From: Apteryx mantelli
Lineage: Eukaryota; Chordata; Aves; Apterygiformes; Apterygidae
DNA: 64,000 nucleotides
Reading direction: 5' to 3'
Assembly (NCBI RefSeq): GCF_036417845.1
Contig: NC_089991.1
Coordinates: 9,925,001-9,989,000, forward strand
The number at the start of each line of letters is the position of its first letter. The first letter of the stretch is position 1. A program made the translations under genes and the position numbers. This document shows, piece after piece, positions 48,401-61,800 of this stretch. The notes under the pieces were generated by a model. That model saw nothing but the letters and a program-made list of their open reading frames with translations. It was not told the DNA's origin and did no database searches.

Positions 48401-50889
48401 AGCCTCCTCTGGCCGGGTCTGCGACGCACCTGGGAAGAGACAGCCTGTGGCTCGAAGCTGCTGCTTGAGTCCCTGCCAGGAGGTCAGCGACCACGGTGTG
48501 AGAAGCAGAGCCAGCAGCAGCAGAGTTTTGTCAGGAAGGCTGAAATTACCTAGAAAACAACGCTTCTGGGGCACGGAGCAACTGCTCTGCAGGCGCTGGC
48601 AGACTGTGCGCTGGGCAGTGTAAGTTGTGACGGGCTGGAGGGGAGTCCCGCTGGCTTTAAAGACACGAATGTAAACTCTGGCAACAGACCCTGGGATCGG
48701 AAAAAGGAACAAGTGCTGGAGTTGTTTCCTTTGGAAAAATCAAAGCTAAAAATCCACAGAAAGGTCCTGACCTGGTCACAGAGCCTGGATAGACGGGAGA
48801 GGCCAGTAGCTTACCCACATTATCAGAGCACTTGATTTCCACTTGATATATGATAAAAATAAAAGACAGAGACTTCCCAGATTTGCAAAGTGCTGGGTAA
48901 TTTCTTTTTCTTCTTTTTTTTTTTTTTTTTTAACCAATACATTCCAGTGAAAACCCAGTCCTGGAAAAATGCTAAACAACAACAGAAATCTCTGATTTTC
49001 CCTGCTTGGGGATGTGAAAGATCCCCCATACTTGTGGGAAATAATAAATATCCCAAGGAAAGGACTTGTGAAACAGCCTCAGTGAGTCCAACACCAGGGT
49101 CCAGCCCACTCAGCTCAGTCGTGCAAAGAAACGCTCTGTGCGAACAGATCCGGCCAGCTCCCCCTGACAGTGTGAGACCCGCGCTGGTTTGTGGCTGGGG
49201 TCCAGAGCAATATCCTGTCAGAAAAATCTTGCTCGCATGTGCGTATTTGGACTGCCATAAATATCAGCTATTCCAGGGATATCTCTGTCCAAAGGCATTT
49301 TTCTGGGACACGGCCAGCGCATCCTGGAGAGCAAAAGGGTGCTCAGGCCTTTCCCTCCTCCTCCACTGCTGGTGCCGGGGAGGCTGAGCAGGGCCCCGTC
49401 TGCAGGAGGGCAGGCAGTGACGTGGGGGGAAGCTTTCTTAAGTTTCTCTTAAGTGCAGAGTGAGGGTGTTAAAGGTTTATTTCCAGGTTGCTGGTCTATT
49501 TGTGTTACACAAAACTCTCCAGGACTGGTGGGTCCTTCTGTCTTATGCATCCTACAGATAGTTTTGAAGGAAGAGGCTTAAGAGTAAGCGGATGCAGATT
49601 GCTTGTGATCAAACTGGTGTGTGGATGGCTTGAAGCCTGTGCAGCACAGGGTTCCCATCCAGGCTTCCTGGGAAACTTCCAGCCCTGGGACCATCTTCGG
49701 GAAGCTGAGGGTTGAGGACTGTTTTCCCGTACCTTGTCCAAGGGCTAGGGAGGGTCTGAATGCAGCTGTTCCCAGCAATATGGTGATAAATTAAAACTTT
49801 ATGGCAGGCAGAGAGCAGGCTCCCCCATACAGGGAGTACGTATGACTCCTGTAGAGGGTTTCTCATCTCTTTGATGCACTGTGAAGAGCAAGAGGAAAGC
49901 CTGAGGTCCGTGGGAGGCTGCGACAGCCCTGCCCCATCGGACCACAAGGCTCGGAGGCGAGTGTGAGCGTTTGTACAGCGCACGCAGATCAGCCCATGTG
50001 CAAGAAGCATTCCCAGAAAGTGAGCAACAGACTATGGCTTTGAAAAATGGTTTGTTTTTTTTTAAAATAGGCTTTTTCATTAAACCTGCTGAATGCAATC
50101 ATCAATGTCCTTGTTTGCCTGATGAATGTTTAATCCTGCTCCGAACACTGCTGAGATCACAGCCAGGGTGATATCTGGTGGCAGCAGCTGAATTCTGGGC
50201 TATGCAAAGCTGTTCCTATCTCTGGGTACGGAGGAGGACAAGCTGCTGGCTGCTCCTGGTCCAGCAGCAGGGCAGGAGGATGGGATGCTCCAGGCTGTGG
50301 TGGTGGTCCCAGGCTGTTCAGACACCTGCAGTGTTTTGGGGCTCTCTGTCAGGATGGCTGGCCAGTTTTTGTAGGTATCAGCTGTCCTGTTTCAGCTTCA
50401 GACTGGTGAAGTCTGGTCCACATATCTATGTGCCTGCCCTGAGGCTGTTTTGGTGTTTGGGGCCCACCTCGTTCCACCAAAAGCCTCTCTGCCCAAGTCC
50501 CAGCGCTCCCACAGTGCTTTCTTGCAAAGCTGGTGAGAGGCTCTGTGGCTGGGCAGCGGGCGCAAGCGAGAGGATTAACGAAACGCTTGCTGGCAGTGTG
50601 ACCATGAAGGTGCCGGCGAGGAGCACAGGGCGGAGGTGCAGGCGTTGCGCAGGTGGGCTGTGGGTGTGGGCCGACATCCCCCCAGGGGCTGCGCTGGGGA
50701 CCGTGCTGTCGTCACCTTCATCAAGAAGAGGATCCTTCTGCCCTGACTCAGAGTATGTTAATGTCATCCATAACACGTGGGACTTCTTGCAGTCCCAGGC
50801 TTGATCCTGGCTGATACCAGGCTCCTTGTCTTCTGTATGTAGGAGGACCTGGAGCACCTACCAGTAGGAGCAAAGCCAACTACTGACCT
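45411..50889. other. Non-coding DNA upstream of HRH2
   Basis: There is an 18-base T run at 48914-48931 (possible A tail of a minus-strand insertion, but with no recognisable body or signal). Otherwise unique sequence with no supported exon. Confidence 0.45.
45428..45434. promoter_or_regulatory. AP-1 consensus near the candidate HRH2 promoter
   Basis: TGAGTCA is a perfect AP-1 word. It sits just upstream (minus-strand sense) of the candidate first exon at 45239-45410. Occupancy is unknown, and a 7-mer can occur by chance. Confidence 0.3.
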
Positions 50890-51250
50890 TCTTCAGGGAG
50901 ATCTTAATAGCTGAAAAGCTCCATGGGAGAGAAATAGAAATGATAGAGGCCTGCAGGTTATGTCCTATGAGAAAAGACTGAAGGGATTTTGAAGGGGCAG
51001 AGATGATAACCTTCAGATATTTCCAGTTTTGCCGCAAGGAGGGAGCGTAGGAGTTTCCTACTCCTGAGAACAGAAGAATTGGCAAGGGCTTAAATTGCAA
51101 AAACTAAGATTAGTTCAAGCTTATTCATCATAAAGAGAGTCACATACTGAAAAGAATTGCTTAAGGAGGTTTAGGTTGGACAAACCTCTCAGTAAATGGT
51201 TTAGGTAGCAGTGATCTTACCAGGGGGCACAGTTTGGGCTGGAAACGTTA
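50890..51250 (+). mobile_element. Decayed CR1-like LINE, 3' end of ORF2
   Basis: The plus strand begins with TTATGTCCTATGAGAAAAGACTGAAGG-like sequence encoding LSYEKRLK, the CR1 landmark LSYEERLREL. It continues with ATGATAACCTTCAGATATTT (DDNLQIF, compare GDLINVYKY), GGCTTAAATTGCA (GLKL, compare GHKLKHRKF), and GGAGGTTTAGGTTGGACA (RFRLD, compare FHLNMRKNFF). The order matches CR1 3' sequence, but spacing is altered by indels. It is an old, non-coding relic. Confidence 0.6.
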
Positions 51251-54200
51251 AGGAAACCCACTTCATAGCACTTGGTACTTGGAGTAGACCCACCAGGCTG
51301 TGGTCAGCGTGTACAGCTGGCCAGGAAGGAGGACGATCTCTCCTTAGAGCACAGAAGGCTGTGTACTGGGTGCAGACAGTAACACTGCACTTCCCAGGAC
51401 TCAGCATGGGACTGGAGAACCTGCAGAACGCATTGCCAGCAGCACATGCGTGACCACCCCTACAGTGCTTTCACCTCTTTAGTATATACGGTCCATACGT
51501 GCCACGAGTTTCTGCCAACCATCAACACTGGAAAGGCTGCAGCAGCTCAGAGCTAACGATCTGGCGTCCAACAATAGTCACCTATGAAAAATGTATAAGC
51601 ATGTGGCGAAACTTCCACAGAATGTTCCCCTGCAAACTGCAAGCTGAGACTTGTCACAGGCGCTTGGTTACAGCCACACTTGCAAAAGAAAGCAGCCTCT
51701 TGCTGTGCTAAGGATGAGCTCTCGCCAGGTAGACTGGTAAGACCCTGTCCTGCCTGATTTGGGAGGTATGAGAGCTGACCTGGTGATGAAAGAAATTCCC
51801 AAATATTTCTTTCTCTTACACAGCCTGGAATAAGGCCAAACACGTAGGACTGGAAACTCTCTCCAGACAATTAATTATTGCAGACAGAAAATTTGTTAAG
51901 CAAGAGAGGCTTTTAATTTGTAAGAGCTCATCTATTCTTATTGTATCTTTTAAATTGAAGGAAGTAGGGTTGATCAAAATAGACTTGGAATAGAAGATTT
52001 TAATTTACGGGCTATGTTTGATGCGCTGACAAAAATAGGAAGCAGCCTTCTGAGAAGAGCATGCTCTCCCCAAAATCTGACTGTAGTCTGCAGAGAGTGC
52101 TCAAGAACAATTCAATTAATTACAGATATGCTTGAAAATCTTTTAGCAAAATTCAACTGGACTTGCTTGGAAAAGGCAGGACTGTCTCTGTTGCTAATTG
52201 CTGCCCAGGCGCTGATTCCCTGCCTGCGGGGCTCTCGCTGTCACAGCATGGGATGCCCGGTGCGGAGGCAAGGCTGCCAAGGTTTGGGACAGGGCAGGTA
52301 GCGGTAAGCTAAGGCAAATCCCAATGGTGCTGACCCCACTCCTATTTCTTTGCTGTCCATGTCCCTGCTGGATATAGCCTTTGACTTCATCTAGATTTCT
52401 GGGGTGAGACCTTTCTTTTTATTCTGTGTTTGTACAACACTCCACAGAGGGTCCTGCTCCAGGGATGGGAGCTCCGACAATGCAGATAATGCTCCCCAAC
52501 TCAGGATGCTCCAGCTGGTTGGTGTGGGGGGGTCCCAAAGTTGCTTGTGTGGTGTTGCAGAACACAATGTCATCAGAGCCCCGTTTTCACATGTATGAAA
52601 CCAGCTCTTCTCTTGTAAGAAGTAATGAACCTGCAGGCATAAATCTGGACCTAGGCAAAATATTCTGCCTCCTCAGAAGCCCTGCCTGAAGCTGAGGAAG
52701 TCACATCAGTCTTTTAGCAAGAGAAAAGTTATTAAATGTAAGTGTGCCTTGTGCTTCCATAGTCCCGCTGAAGAAACCGTGGTTCTGTGACCCAGGAACG
52801 TATGGGAAGCCTCATCAAATTTGGGTTATGCAAAGGATGGGAGAAAGGACAGTGCAATTTCATTGGTGGTGTGGCAGGGCTGGTGTGCATGCTCGTGCAG
52901 GGTCCCGGCCAGCCTGCTCTGCTGTGTCCCTGCAGCCTGGCGTAGCGACTTCTTTCGCCTTGTCCTTTGCCTAGACCCCATGGCTGGCCCCCAACGTGCG
53001 AGGTCCTCAGTGAGGGAAGCGTAAGAGAGCCCAGGAAAGACACTCAGACAAAACTCTCATGTTTTTCCCAGTGCTGAGCTGAGTGCAGAGATTTGAGGAC
53101 TCTGTCATTTGTGGTGGAGAGCGAGCAGAGCAGCACTGGCAGAGAGCAGGCTGCAGGGGCAGGCGTCAGCACCAGGGGCCAGTCTTGCGCCCATCCAAGT
53201 GTGTGTCCTGGAAGCAGCTGGACTTGAACAGCAGACAGAGCTGATTCCCATGCATTGCCCTTGCGAATACCCAGGCTCAAGGTCACCCCGGCACTGCTCG
53301 TGTCCTGTTTTTTGCGATGTGATGTTGGAAGGGCGGTGGCTTCCTGCAGCATCTCCCCACACGACTCTTGCCCCGAGCTGCCGCACAGCTCTGCTCCAGA
53401 TGGGGACAGCACGCACACCCTGCTGCTCTGCCCGGGGGAGGCTGTCCCAGGGCTCACCATGCCCCGCATTAGCTTGGGAGGGCACATGGGGCATGCCTGG
53501 CCCTGCTGCCCCGGTTGGCCACCTAGCTGCCAACAGAGGAGCTGGAGCTCATGTAGCAGAGGGAATTGCACAGGGAGCATTTCCAGTTTAGCATCTTTTC
53601 ATCAGAAAAACATGGGTTCTTCAAAGCCGACAGCCTGCGTAGAAAAGGATGAGTTTTGACCGGTTCTCCTTATTGCACTTGTTCTTTTGAAGTACCTATA
53701 TTTAGAAATCTTTGTGAAGTCTCACTCTGGCACTTTTCAAAGTAGAATGGTTCATTTTTTTTGCTTTGAAACAACTTATTTAGAAATTTGTGCTCATCTG
53801 CAGCATAACAAGTAGGTTGGGCTATAGAAAAGGCTGGAAATGGAAGTGAAATGACCCCTTCTGTCATTTAGAATAACTAATTATAAAATATATTGAGATC
53901 CCAGCTTTCCCAACTTTCCCAGTTCAAGATGGGAATCACTTTTTTTTAAGGCTGTGCATGGAAGCCATTTCTTGTCTAATTTAAAAATTACATGAAATAG
54001 CCACTAACTGGAAATTAAATGCTGCTTTCTTTACAAGATGAGAGACTTTCCCAAAATGATGCATTGCTCCTCAAGGACTGCAGGTCCGTTGAGAATAAGC
54101 TTGCTGTGGAGATGGTATTGGATGTCTTGAGGAGAGGAGCCAGCCCTCAGGCAATTCAATTGGAAGCAGAATCAACTTTGTTTACTTCAGTTTAAGAAAT

Positions 54201-55259
54201 AATAATCTGCAATGAAGTGAAGGCAAAAGGGAAAATGGATAGAAATTGAATTAGAGCTGTGCTTGTTCCATTATTCCCCTGCAGCTCTCTACATGCTGAA
54301 CCCCGGCCAGGCCCAGCCTGCTTTCCTGCCACATCTGAAGCTGGCCTTGCAAGGCAGAGATAGGTGTTATGGGGGGGGGGGTAGTGCTATGGGGGTGCAC
54401 GTTTCTTGCAGGGAGGGTGAGAAATTCAAAAGTAATTTGCTCCAAATAAACAAAACAGGACCACTGGTGGAATATGCAGCAACTGCCTGTTAGCAATGGG
54501 AGCTGTGCGCGCTGGGTCTGCGTTGTGGCATTAGATTAGCATAGCTGATTAGGCACATTGTGGTCTTGGCTTTTGGCTTAGCGGAGCTGGGGATTTTCCT
54601 AGAAATGTCTAGAAATCAGATGGCAAATCAAGTGCTTCAGTTATGGAAAGGAGAATTAACACTCACACATACTCCAAAGACAGGAAGGAGCTGAAGGGAA
54701 TGGGATATTTCTTAAGTATTTTTGGCTGGGACCAAAACTGGTCCCAAGTCATGAAGCTGGGATGTTCCCACAGTGGCACTCGAAGGCTCTTGCTTCAGGT
54801 GGGGCGGAGGTGGCAGTGCCCCTGTGCAGTAGGTGCGTGCACAGGGGTCGGACAGCCCCAGCCCCACCGGCACTGCTGGGGCTGGGCATCCTCCCGTCAC
54901 AGGCGAGGGAGCTGCCACAGGGTTATTCCACCTTCTACCCTTTTTGCCATCCCAGGCAGGCAGAGAGGACTGCTGCATCCCTTCAGTGGGGTCAGGGTGT
55001 GTGAGACTCTTCCTTGACTCTGCCCCACCATTATTCCATTCAGCGGGGTACCAAGGTCTCAGTCACATGGTCCCAGGGCAGACGTGTGGGCTGAGAGCAA
55101 GCCGTGACCCAGGCATGATGATGGGAGCTGTGCTGACCAAGCACAGGTTGAAGGGATGATGGCTGGATTTGCACTTTGCCATGCTGAACGTCCTCTTTTT
55201 CCACTACGCAGATCCTCAAGTCACCTATTTTTTCTTGTATGAGATCCAGATCTCCATTT
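51251..55259. other. Non-coding DNA
   Basis: AT-rich around 51850-52180 and 53660-54260. A G run is present at 54371-54381. No exon or clear repeat recognised. Confidence 0.45.
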
Positions 55260-55800
55260 GCCTGGGACCCTTAGGCCAGCAAACGTGGTGAGCACAGTCC
55301 TATTTTTGTGCTGAGATCATTCATGAAAATCTTTGCCAAGCCAGGTCTTAGACCCTGCCGTAGCCTCCCCAGTCCAGGCCCTGGCCATTGGCAGCGCTCT
55401 GTCCTACTCCCTCCAGCTCTGATTCCAGCGAGATGTGGATCTGCTTCACAGCCCTTGGACTAATCCCCGTCTCTCCCAGGTTATCGGAGAGCTACTGGTG
55501 TGGTGCTCTAGCAAATGTTTTGCTGCAGCCAAGGTAGATTAGACCTCCTTCATTCCTCCCATTTACTGAGGCAGCTATCTTATCTGAGAACAGTATCAGG
55601 CTGTATCTGGCACTCTTGTGGTAATGGAAAATGGGCTGATACGCCCCAAAGCTCCAACTGCCCCTTTCCTCGGACTTTGCTCTGAGCCTGGCATGTGACA
55701 CAGGACACCACAGTGGTCTGTAGTTGATCAAGTGGCATTTTGCCCTCTCTTGAGTTGAGGTGCTATATTTTCTGTTCTCCTTTTGCTATGCTTTGTGAGC
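55260..55800 (-). mobile_element. Decayed CR1-like LINE, reverse-transcriptase region
   Basis: On the minus strand, codons around 55492-55590 read GGLIYLGCSKTFARAPHQ, matching the conserved RT motif VDVIYLDFSKAFDTVPH. Upstream (55728-55790) the residues NIAPQLKRGQ resemble NVxPIFKKG. Downstream (55460-55290) a broken stretch corresponds to the SGVPQGSVLGPVLFNIFIND block, since the plus strand carries ATTCATGAAAATCTT, the usual antisense of that end. Several frame breaks make it dead. It has the same sense and the same RT portion as the relic at 42.5 kb, but is too diverged to be called a recent duplicate. Confidence 0.65.
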
Positions 55801-58800
55801 ACTTTGATGGGTAGATTTGCAGTTTTAAGGGTCAGTTTTTCAGCACAGGGGAATAGGAACCAGTCACCCCCTCCCCCCCATGACTTGAGCTTGCTGCCCT
55901 CTGACTCTCGATCCCAGTGGGGATGTGACATTTTCCACTTCCATCTCCTCCTTCCTGTTACTCCTGTGTCCTTTGCACACCAATTGGACATTAGAAAAAG
56001 CTGGATCACACTTGGACTGACTTTAATCTGTACCCCACCATCTCTGCACAGCAGCTCCATTTCTTCTTTCCTTCTTTTCCTCAGATGTATATGGCTAAAA
56101 CTTCTCTTGTAATTTGTTTTACCATTTACCAACCAATTCAGCCTGACCTTTGCCCGTTCTCACTTTATGTCTTGGGTGTCTCAAAACATACAGGTAGACT
56201 ATGTTTTCTTTGCAGCACAGTCCTTTTTTCCCCATTTCTTATCAGCTCTCTCTGTCCTTTTATGTAATTATTTCCTTGGCCAGCACAAGAGCTACTTCTG
56301 GGCTTAAAAGACAGATTCCATAGATCAAAGGTGCAAAACCACTAAAAGAGATTCCAAGCTGTCTCTGTGTGCAAGTGCCCAGACTTGCAGCCCCCCCGTT
56401 TCCATACTCAGGGCTGCACCATGCCAGAGTCCATCTGAAAGGCAGCCCTGGGCATGGTGCTGGGCTGGGGCTGAGCGGTCGCACAGGGGCGGAAGAAGGA
56501 CCACAGCAAAGGAAGTCCCTCACTCCAGGGGCAGGATGAGAGACAGTCGCAGTGGTCTATTTTTATCTAGTTGTCCTCTATTTCTGGGGAGCCTCCGTGT
56601 ACCAAGTGATGTTCAGAGCTGTGGCTTGGCTGCCCTTCTGTTTTTGTCCATCCACAAGCTTTGCTCTACTTTTGCATTGGGGGAGGGAACAGGAAGAAAG
56701 ATCACCTGCCCTTCCTCGTGCTGCTTTTTTTTTTAAGCTGTGAAATCCAACACAAAAATCAGCCCTGGCCATCTCACGGGGCAGAATGAGATCATGAGAA
56801 CTGGGCTGGATTTGGGGCATGTGGGTCCCAGAAGATTCATTAGGGAAGGAACGGTAATGCAAGGCTGAAGGCAGCTAGACAGCACTGTTTTCTTTGGACA
56901 CATGCTAGTGATAAAAAAAAGAAAGGCCCAAAGCCCCAGAGTTTCAGGAAGGCCAGCTCTGGGATTTGGAGCTGTATACTAACCAGTTCATTAGTGAACC
57001 ACCTGGGATCTTTTCTCTTTATAGCCAAAGGACAGTTTTCAATTAATGCCACTGAGACCACACTAGGGTCTTCTCTAAAAGCCCACATGTGCTTTGATGT
57101 GTTGGTGGCTCGGCGCAGGGTCAGTGCTTCTTCAGAAGAGCTTCCCTCCTGGGCGTGAGATCAAAGTGGCTCCCTCAGTGCTGGGGAGTCTCAGGAAACC
57201 CCTCTGCCATGCGGCCATGGCCAGAGAGGAGAGACTGGCTCGGCCGGAAGGGATGGCAGGGACTCCTCGACAGTAACTCCAGCCCATCAGCAGCCGCGGT
57301 GCACAGCCATGGCTCCAGCATGGCTCCAGAGTGGGAGGAAAATAGAGCCAGATGGTTCGTCAGTGTGTATATTTGAAATGAAATCACTGGTGGGTTATTT
57401 TGATAATCAAAATATTTGAATTAAAAAATCCTTAAAACTGAAGGAAATCATAATAATAGAAGTTTCATGCTGGAAAAGTCAAATGTTTCCTTTAGAAAAT
57501 GTTGAAACTGGCTCTCATGGATTGTTCCGAATTGCTCCTATGCAGTTGCTGCTCCAAAAGAATTTGCTCCAGAAAGGAAGGGAAGGTTGAGCTCCTTTCC
57601 CACAGCGGCTTCTTGTGCCTGTACTGGAGGCTAAATCCAGCCTCACGGCAATGGAGGGATCTGCATGGGATAAACTAGCTCCCTGACGCCATGCAGAAAA
57701 AAAACTTTGGCAGACAAGCAAACAGCTACTCCTTTCCTCCCATAACCCCGTGCCTGGGGCTCTTCTACAATTTTGGACATCGTCTTGGGCAGAGAGGAAT
57801 TTCATTCTGGCCTGTCATCTGGAGCAAATTTCTAATTCTTGTATTTGTGCCATGAGTCTGCAGATCCTCTCTCACCTCATCAGGAAGCTCTTGCCTTTCC
57901 TAGCCCAGCTTTAAAAATAACCCCCATGTTGCCAAATGGGAGGACTGCTGTCAAGCTGCACCCCAGGAAACAGGTGTTTGCTGCCGTCATGGTGTGCAGG
58001 AGCAGCCGATTCTCAGCGTGGCCCCCCCGGCGCTCTCCTGTTCCTCCAGCTCTGTAGAGTGAAGCAACATCCATTGGCATCTTAACATCTGCTACCTTCA
58101 CACAAACTTCTCTTCCAGGCCCTCCTCGTGGGAGTCGCTGGCTTTGACTCTCGTCCCATTGCTGGGGCTGTTCTGACTCAGTGCAAGGATCTTGGAGAAG
58201 GAATTGCTGGAGCACCATGGGGTAGGAGACATGTTCCATCTGCCTTGAATCAGGCGAAACATCCACAGAGGCCAAAGGCTGCTCCAGCAAACAGGAGTCT
58301 TTCACTTTGCTGCCAACACAACTGTTTTTTCAAGGCATAACTGTTGCCAGAAATCTGTGGAGTCAAGACCTGGTATTTCTCCACTTCTAAATAGCACAAA
58401 CCCCACTCTGCTTTCTGCCAAGGAGAAAAGTTCTTGGCTCAGAGAATAAAATCAGGCAGAAAGAGAGAGGCCTATGGTTTCCTCTCCTATTTGGGAATGA
58501 CAAACTGGGGGAGGAATTATCTTGCAGGGGTTGGGAGGTGGGGGCATGGCCTGGATGTGCTCTGGTCTTCCTATGGGAGCTTAATCCATGCTTGTTAGAC
58601 GTTTCCAACCTGACTGTCCTCTGAAAGGGCTGGGCTCCTTCCCCCAGTGCCTTAGGCACTACTAACAGCATGAAGGGCTTGCTGCCACACTGCCTTTGCA
58701 GCTCAACACAACATTCATGCATAAAATCCCCAGGTAATTTACCCTGAGTGGGATCCTGTGATTTGCTGACATTCCTCGTAAACTGAAATGAACATAAAAG

Positions 58801-61800
58801 AAATGAATGCAGACTTGCTAATTTGGAAACTCATTTTAAATAACTTCTCACTGATGTGGTAACGGTTAGCAGGGAGCCTCCATGATAAATAACAGTAGCT
58901 GAAATACTGAATTGGCTATAAATTGGCATGAAGAGGAATCCCATGCGTGAGGCTCAACTCACTGAGTTACTCCACATGCCACTGTCATCAGCAGCCATGG
59001 GTGAAGTCAGAGATTGTTTCAGCTGTATCGGGTCTTAGTAGCAGATGTCCTAACACACGCAGACTACAATATCATATGCATCCTCAAATGCCAGGTTTGC
59101 TTTACATTACTTGCTGCTTCTGGGAGCTGTAGGGCTTAACACCAGCAGATTATCCGCCTCCCTTCTCTGCCAAGCACTCCTCCATTCTAGCTGCTTGCTC
59201 TAATTGCTTATATAGTGTGAAGATCCCAAAGGGATCATTACTTTTCTGCACAGAATGCTTTTCTTACTCACGTTTCACATCATCTCCTGAAGGCATCCCT
59301 GAAACCAAGCACTGTTCCCTTGCAGGACATGGTGGTTTGCACCACTCACAGGGCTGCAGTGGTAGCAGGGAGAGAGCTGCTGTGCCCAAGGGCGATGCCA
59401 GACAGGACGTGGTGTTTGATACCTCTGTGGTCGTACCTCCATGGTGGGACTGCTGGTTATTGCTACCGCAGGGGACGTGAGATGAGCCAGCTCTGAGCAA
59501 ATGCTAAAGGAGGTAGAGGGCCAGGTGCTGTGCTATAAGCAGCCAAAGGAGACTCACATCTCTTCAGAGGCCATCAGACAAAATAAACATCATTAGGATA
59601 AGAAAGTACCTAGCATAGAGAAAACTCCTCAGATAGCAGACTCTAGAAAATCTCCCCATATATGTAATTTCTGATGCCCAGATCTTTCTAGGGACATTCC
59701 CTCTTATAGGAGGAGCTGGTTCACAAGCCTGGTCCATGGTGGGTGTCTGCCGTTCTCAGCCAGACGTGAGAGGGAGGGAGGCAACTGGGAGGCTGCGGGA
59801 TGTGTAAATGCTGGTGGTGAGAGCAAAGCGTGAACTCAGGCTTTCTCTGCTGAACATGACTGTTTTTGGAAGCTGGGAGTCTGACTTGTAATGAGGATGA
59901 AATTAGGTTTCTTTTCATGACATTTTGTCTTTCAAAAGAGCTGCTGCTGCTGCTCAGGTAGGTATGGTTGCAGCAACATGCTCACAGAGCACAGGACTTG
60001 CTTGTCGGTTGGGGAAACTGTGCTGTCAACACCACGAGCTTTGTTGATATGGGTAGCTAGGACATGACTCACCAACAACTTGCAAAGTTGTCTGCTTGGC
60101 GAAGACCTCAACTGGGTCCCAAAGGCAGCATCCACCAACGCTGTCCTGCAAAGCTATTGCAGTAGCAGACTGCAATTCTTCATCACTAAAAACTTTGACA
60201 AAAAATGTCTTTGTCTTTCGAAACCTTGCCCCACAGCGGTTGGGCACTGTGTGCTGGGATGACTCATGGCTCAGAGGACCGTTCAGCTTTCCAGGTAGGA
60301 ATCTGGCCACTGAGAAATCTGACTCATCCCTATAAGCTAAGGCTCCCTCTTGAATTTCTTCCATCTGTGGGACCTCAGGCGGCCCCATCCACTGAGATGG
60401 TAAAAGTCTGGTTTTGTTTATCTGAAAAGGAAATTGTTGTACAGATTGTAAACTGTGGCAGTGAGACCACGAAAGCTAGGCAGCTCATCTGGCACAGAGG
60501 TATGACAGATCTTGCTTGACTACTTTTGTGCTTGAAAATGATATATGGGAATTCAGGATTTCCTTTGGTTAAGGATGTTTTGAATGTGCCAAGTGCTTTG
60601 ATTTATTGTGGCATCCTAATTGTGTGATTTTGGCCCCACTAGACTCATCATTACTAGCTGTGAGAAACCCATAGCTAGGCTCCCCCCCACATATTTTCCT
60701 CCACATTGAGTTATTTCTAAGAGTTCGTTAAATCATAAAGGTTTCTTCTTTCTGCTCCTTCTCAGATAATGGTGGCTGGACCCCAGCAGAGGCTGTGATT
60801 TATAAGATACTTGCATGACAAACTTTATGATAAACATCCTTGAAATATGTTACTCTAAGTGACTCCAGGGAGATAAACCCTGCTTCAGGGATGTAGCTTT
60901 TGGCTGCACACCCTTCGAACGGCATGACATACTGTCTAAGAAACATCTCGTGTTAGACAAACTGTTCACAGACTGATGACATCTGACAGCAGCCAAAGAT
61001 GAATGTTTCATGCATCAGAAGATGTAAATCTTATCTTAATCCTGCCCATCTTGTGGCCAGCTTGCTCTGTGCCGGCTCGTTGCCATACCCTCTGAGTGCA
61101 TCCCTCGCCACGTGCTGGGGGAGGAGGGTTACACTCCCTCGCTCCGCATATGTGGAGGGCTCCCGGCCTCCCCATACCCAGGGGAGCTCCCGCAGGCTGG
61201 GGCAAAGGCAGACGGGGAAATGCTGATGGGGAAGGAGGGTGGCTGTGTGGCCAGGAGATCCTGTGCCCAGGACAGGGGTATGAATTCCCACATGCCTCTG
61301 GGAGTAAAGTAACCTGTTTCCCACAGCCTCCAGCTTTCCAAAGAGCAAAGGCAGTGGAAAGCCAAGCTCGTGAGAGCTACGCCATGGGGCAGGAGGCTTC
61401 CAGGTCAGAGAGACACTGTGAGGGGATACTGGGTCCTCCTCTGACTGGAAGATCTTTCTATTCCTCCCCCATGCGGGATGGGTCCCCTTATCTGGGATTT
61501 TGGTATTCATAAATTCATCCAGTTATGAGCAATGCAGCTGTGAACATCACTGGCCTGACCTTTCCAGGCACTTTTCTTCATAGAGCTGGGGCTGGAGCAC
61601 AGCTTTCCAAGCCAGGAGGCTGATGTCAGGATTGCTTCATCCAGCAATGTTGGGCATGGCTAATAAACACCACTAAGAGCTTGTTAATGGCTCTAATTAG
61701 ACTTCAGCTGATACTTTATAAGTGGTTCTCTTGCCCCTTCTATTCCTTTCTTGCAGCTATTTCCTGGTGGAGTTTAGGAAAGTGAGATGGATTAATGCTA

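Noticed and set aside
48914-48931. T18 run as the tail of a processed pseudogene or SINE
   Set aside because: No AATAAA, target-site duplication or recognisable body next to it; a simple homopolymer is sufficient.
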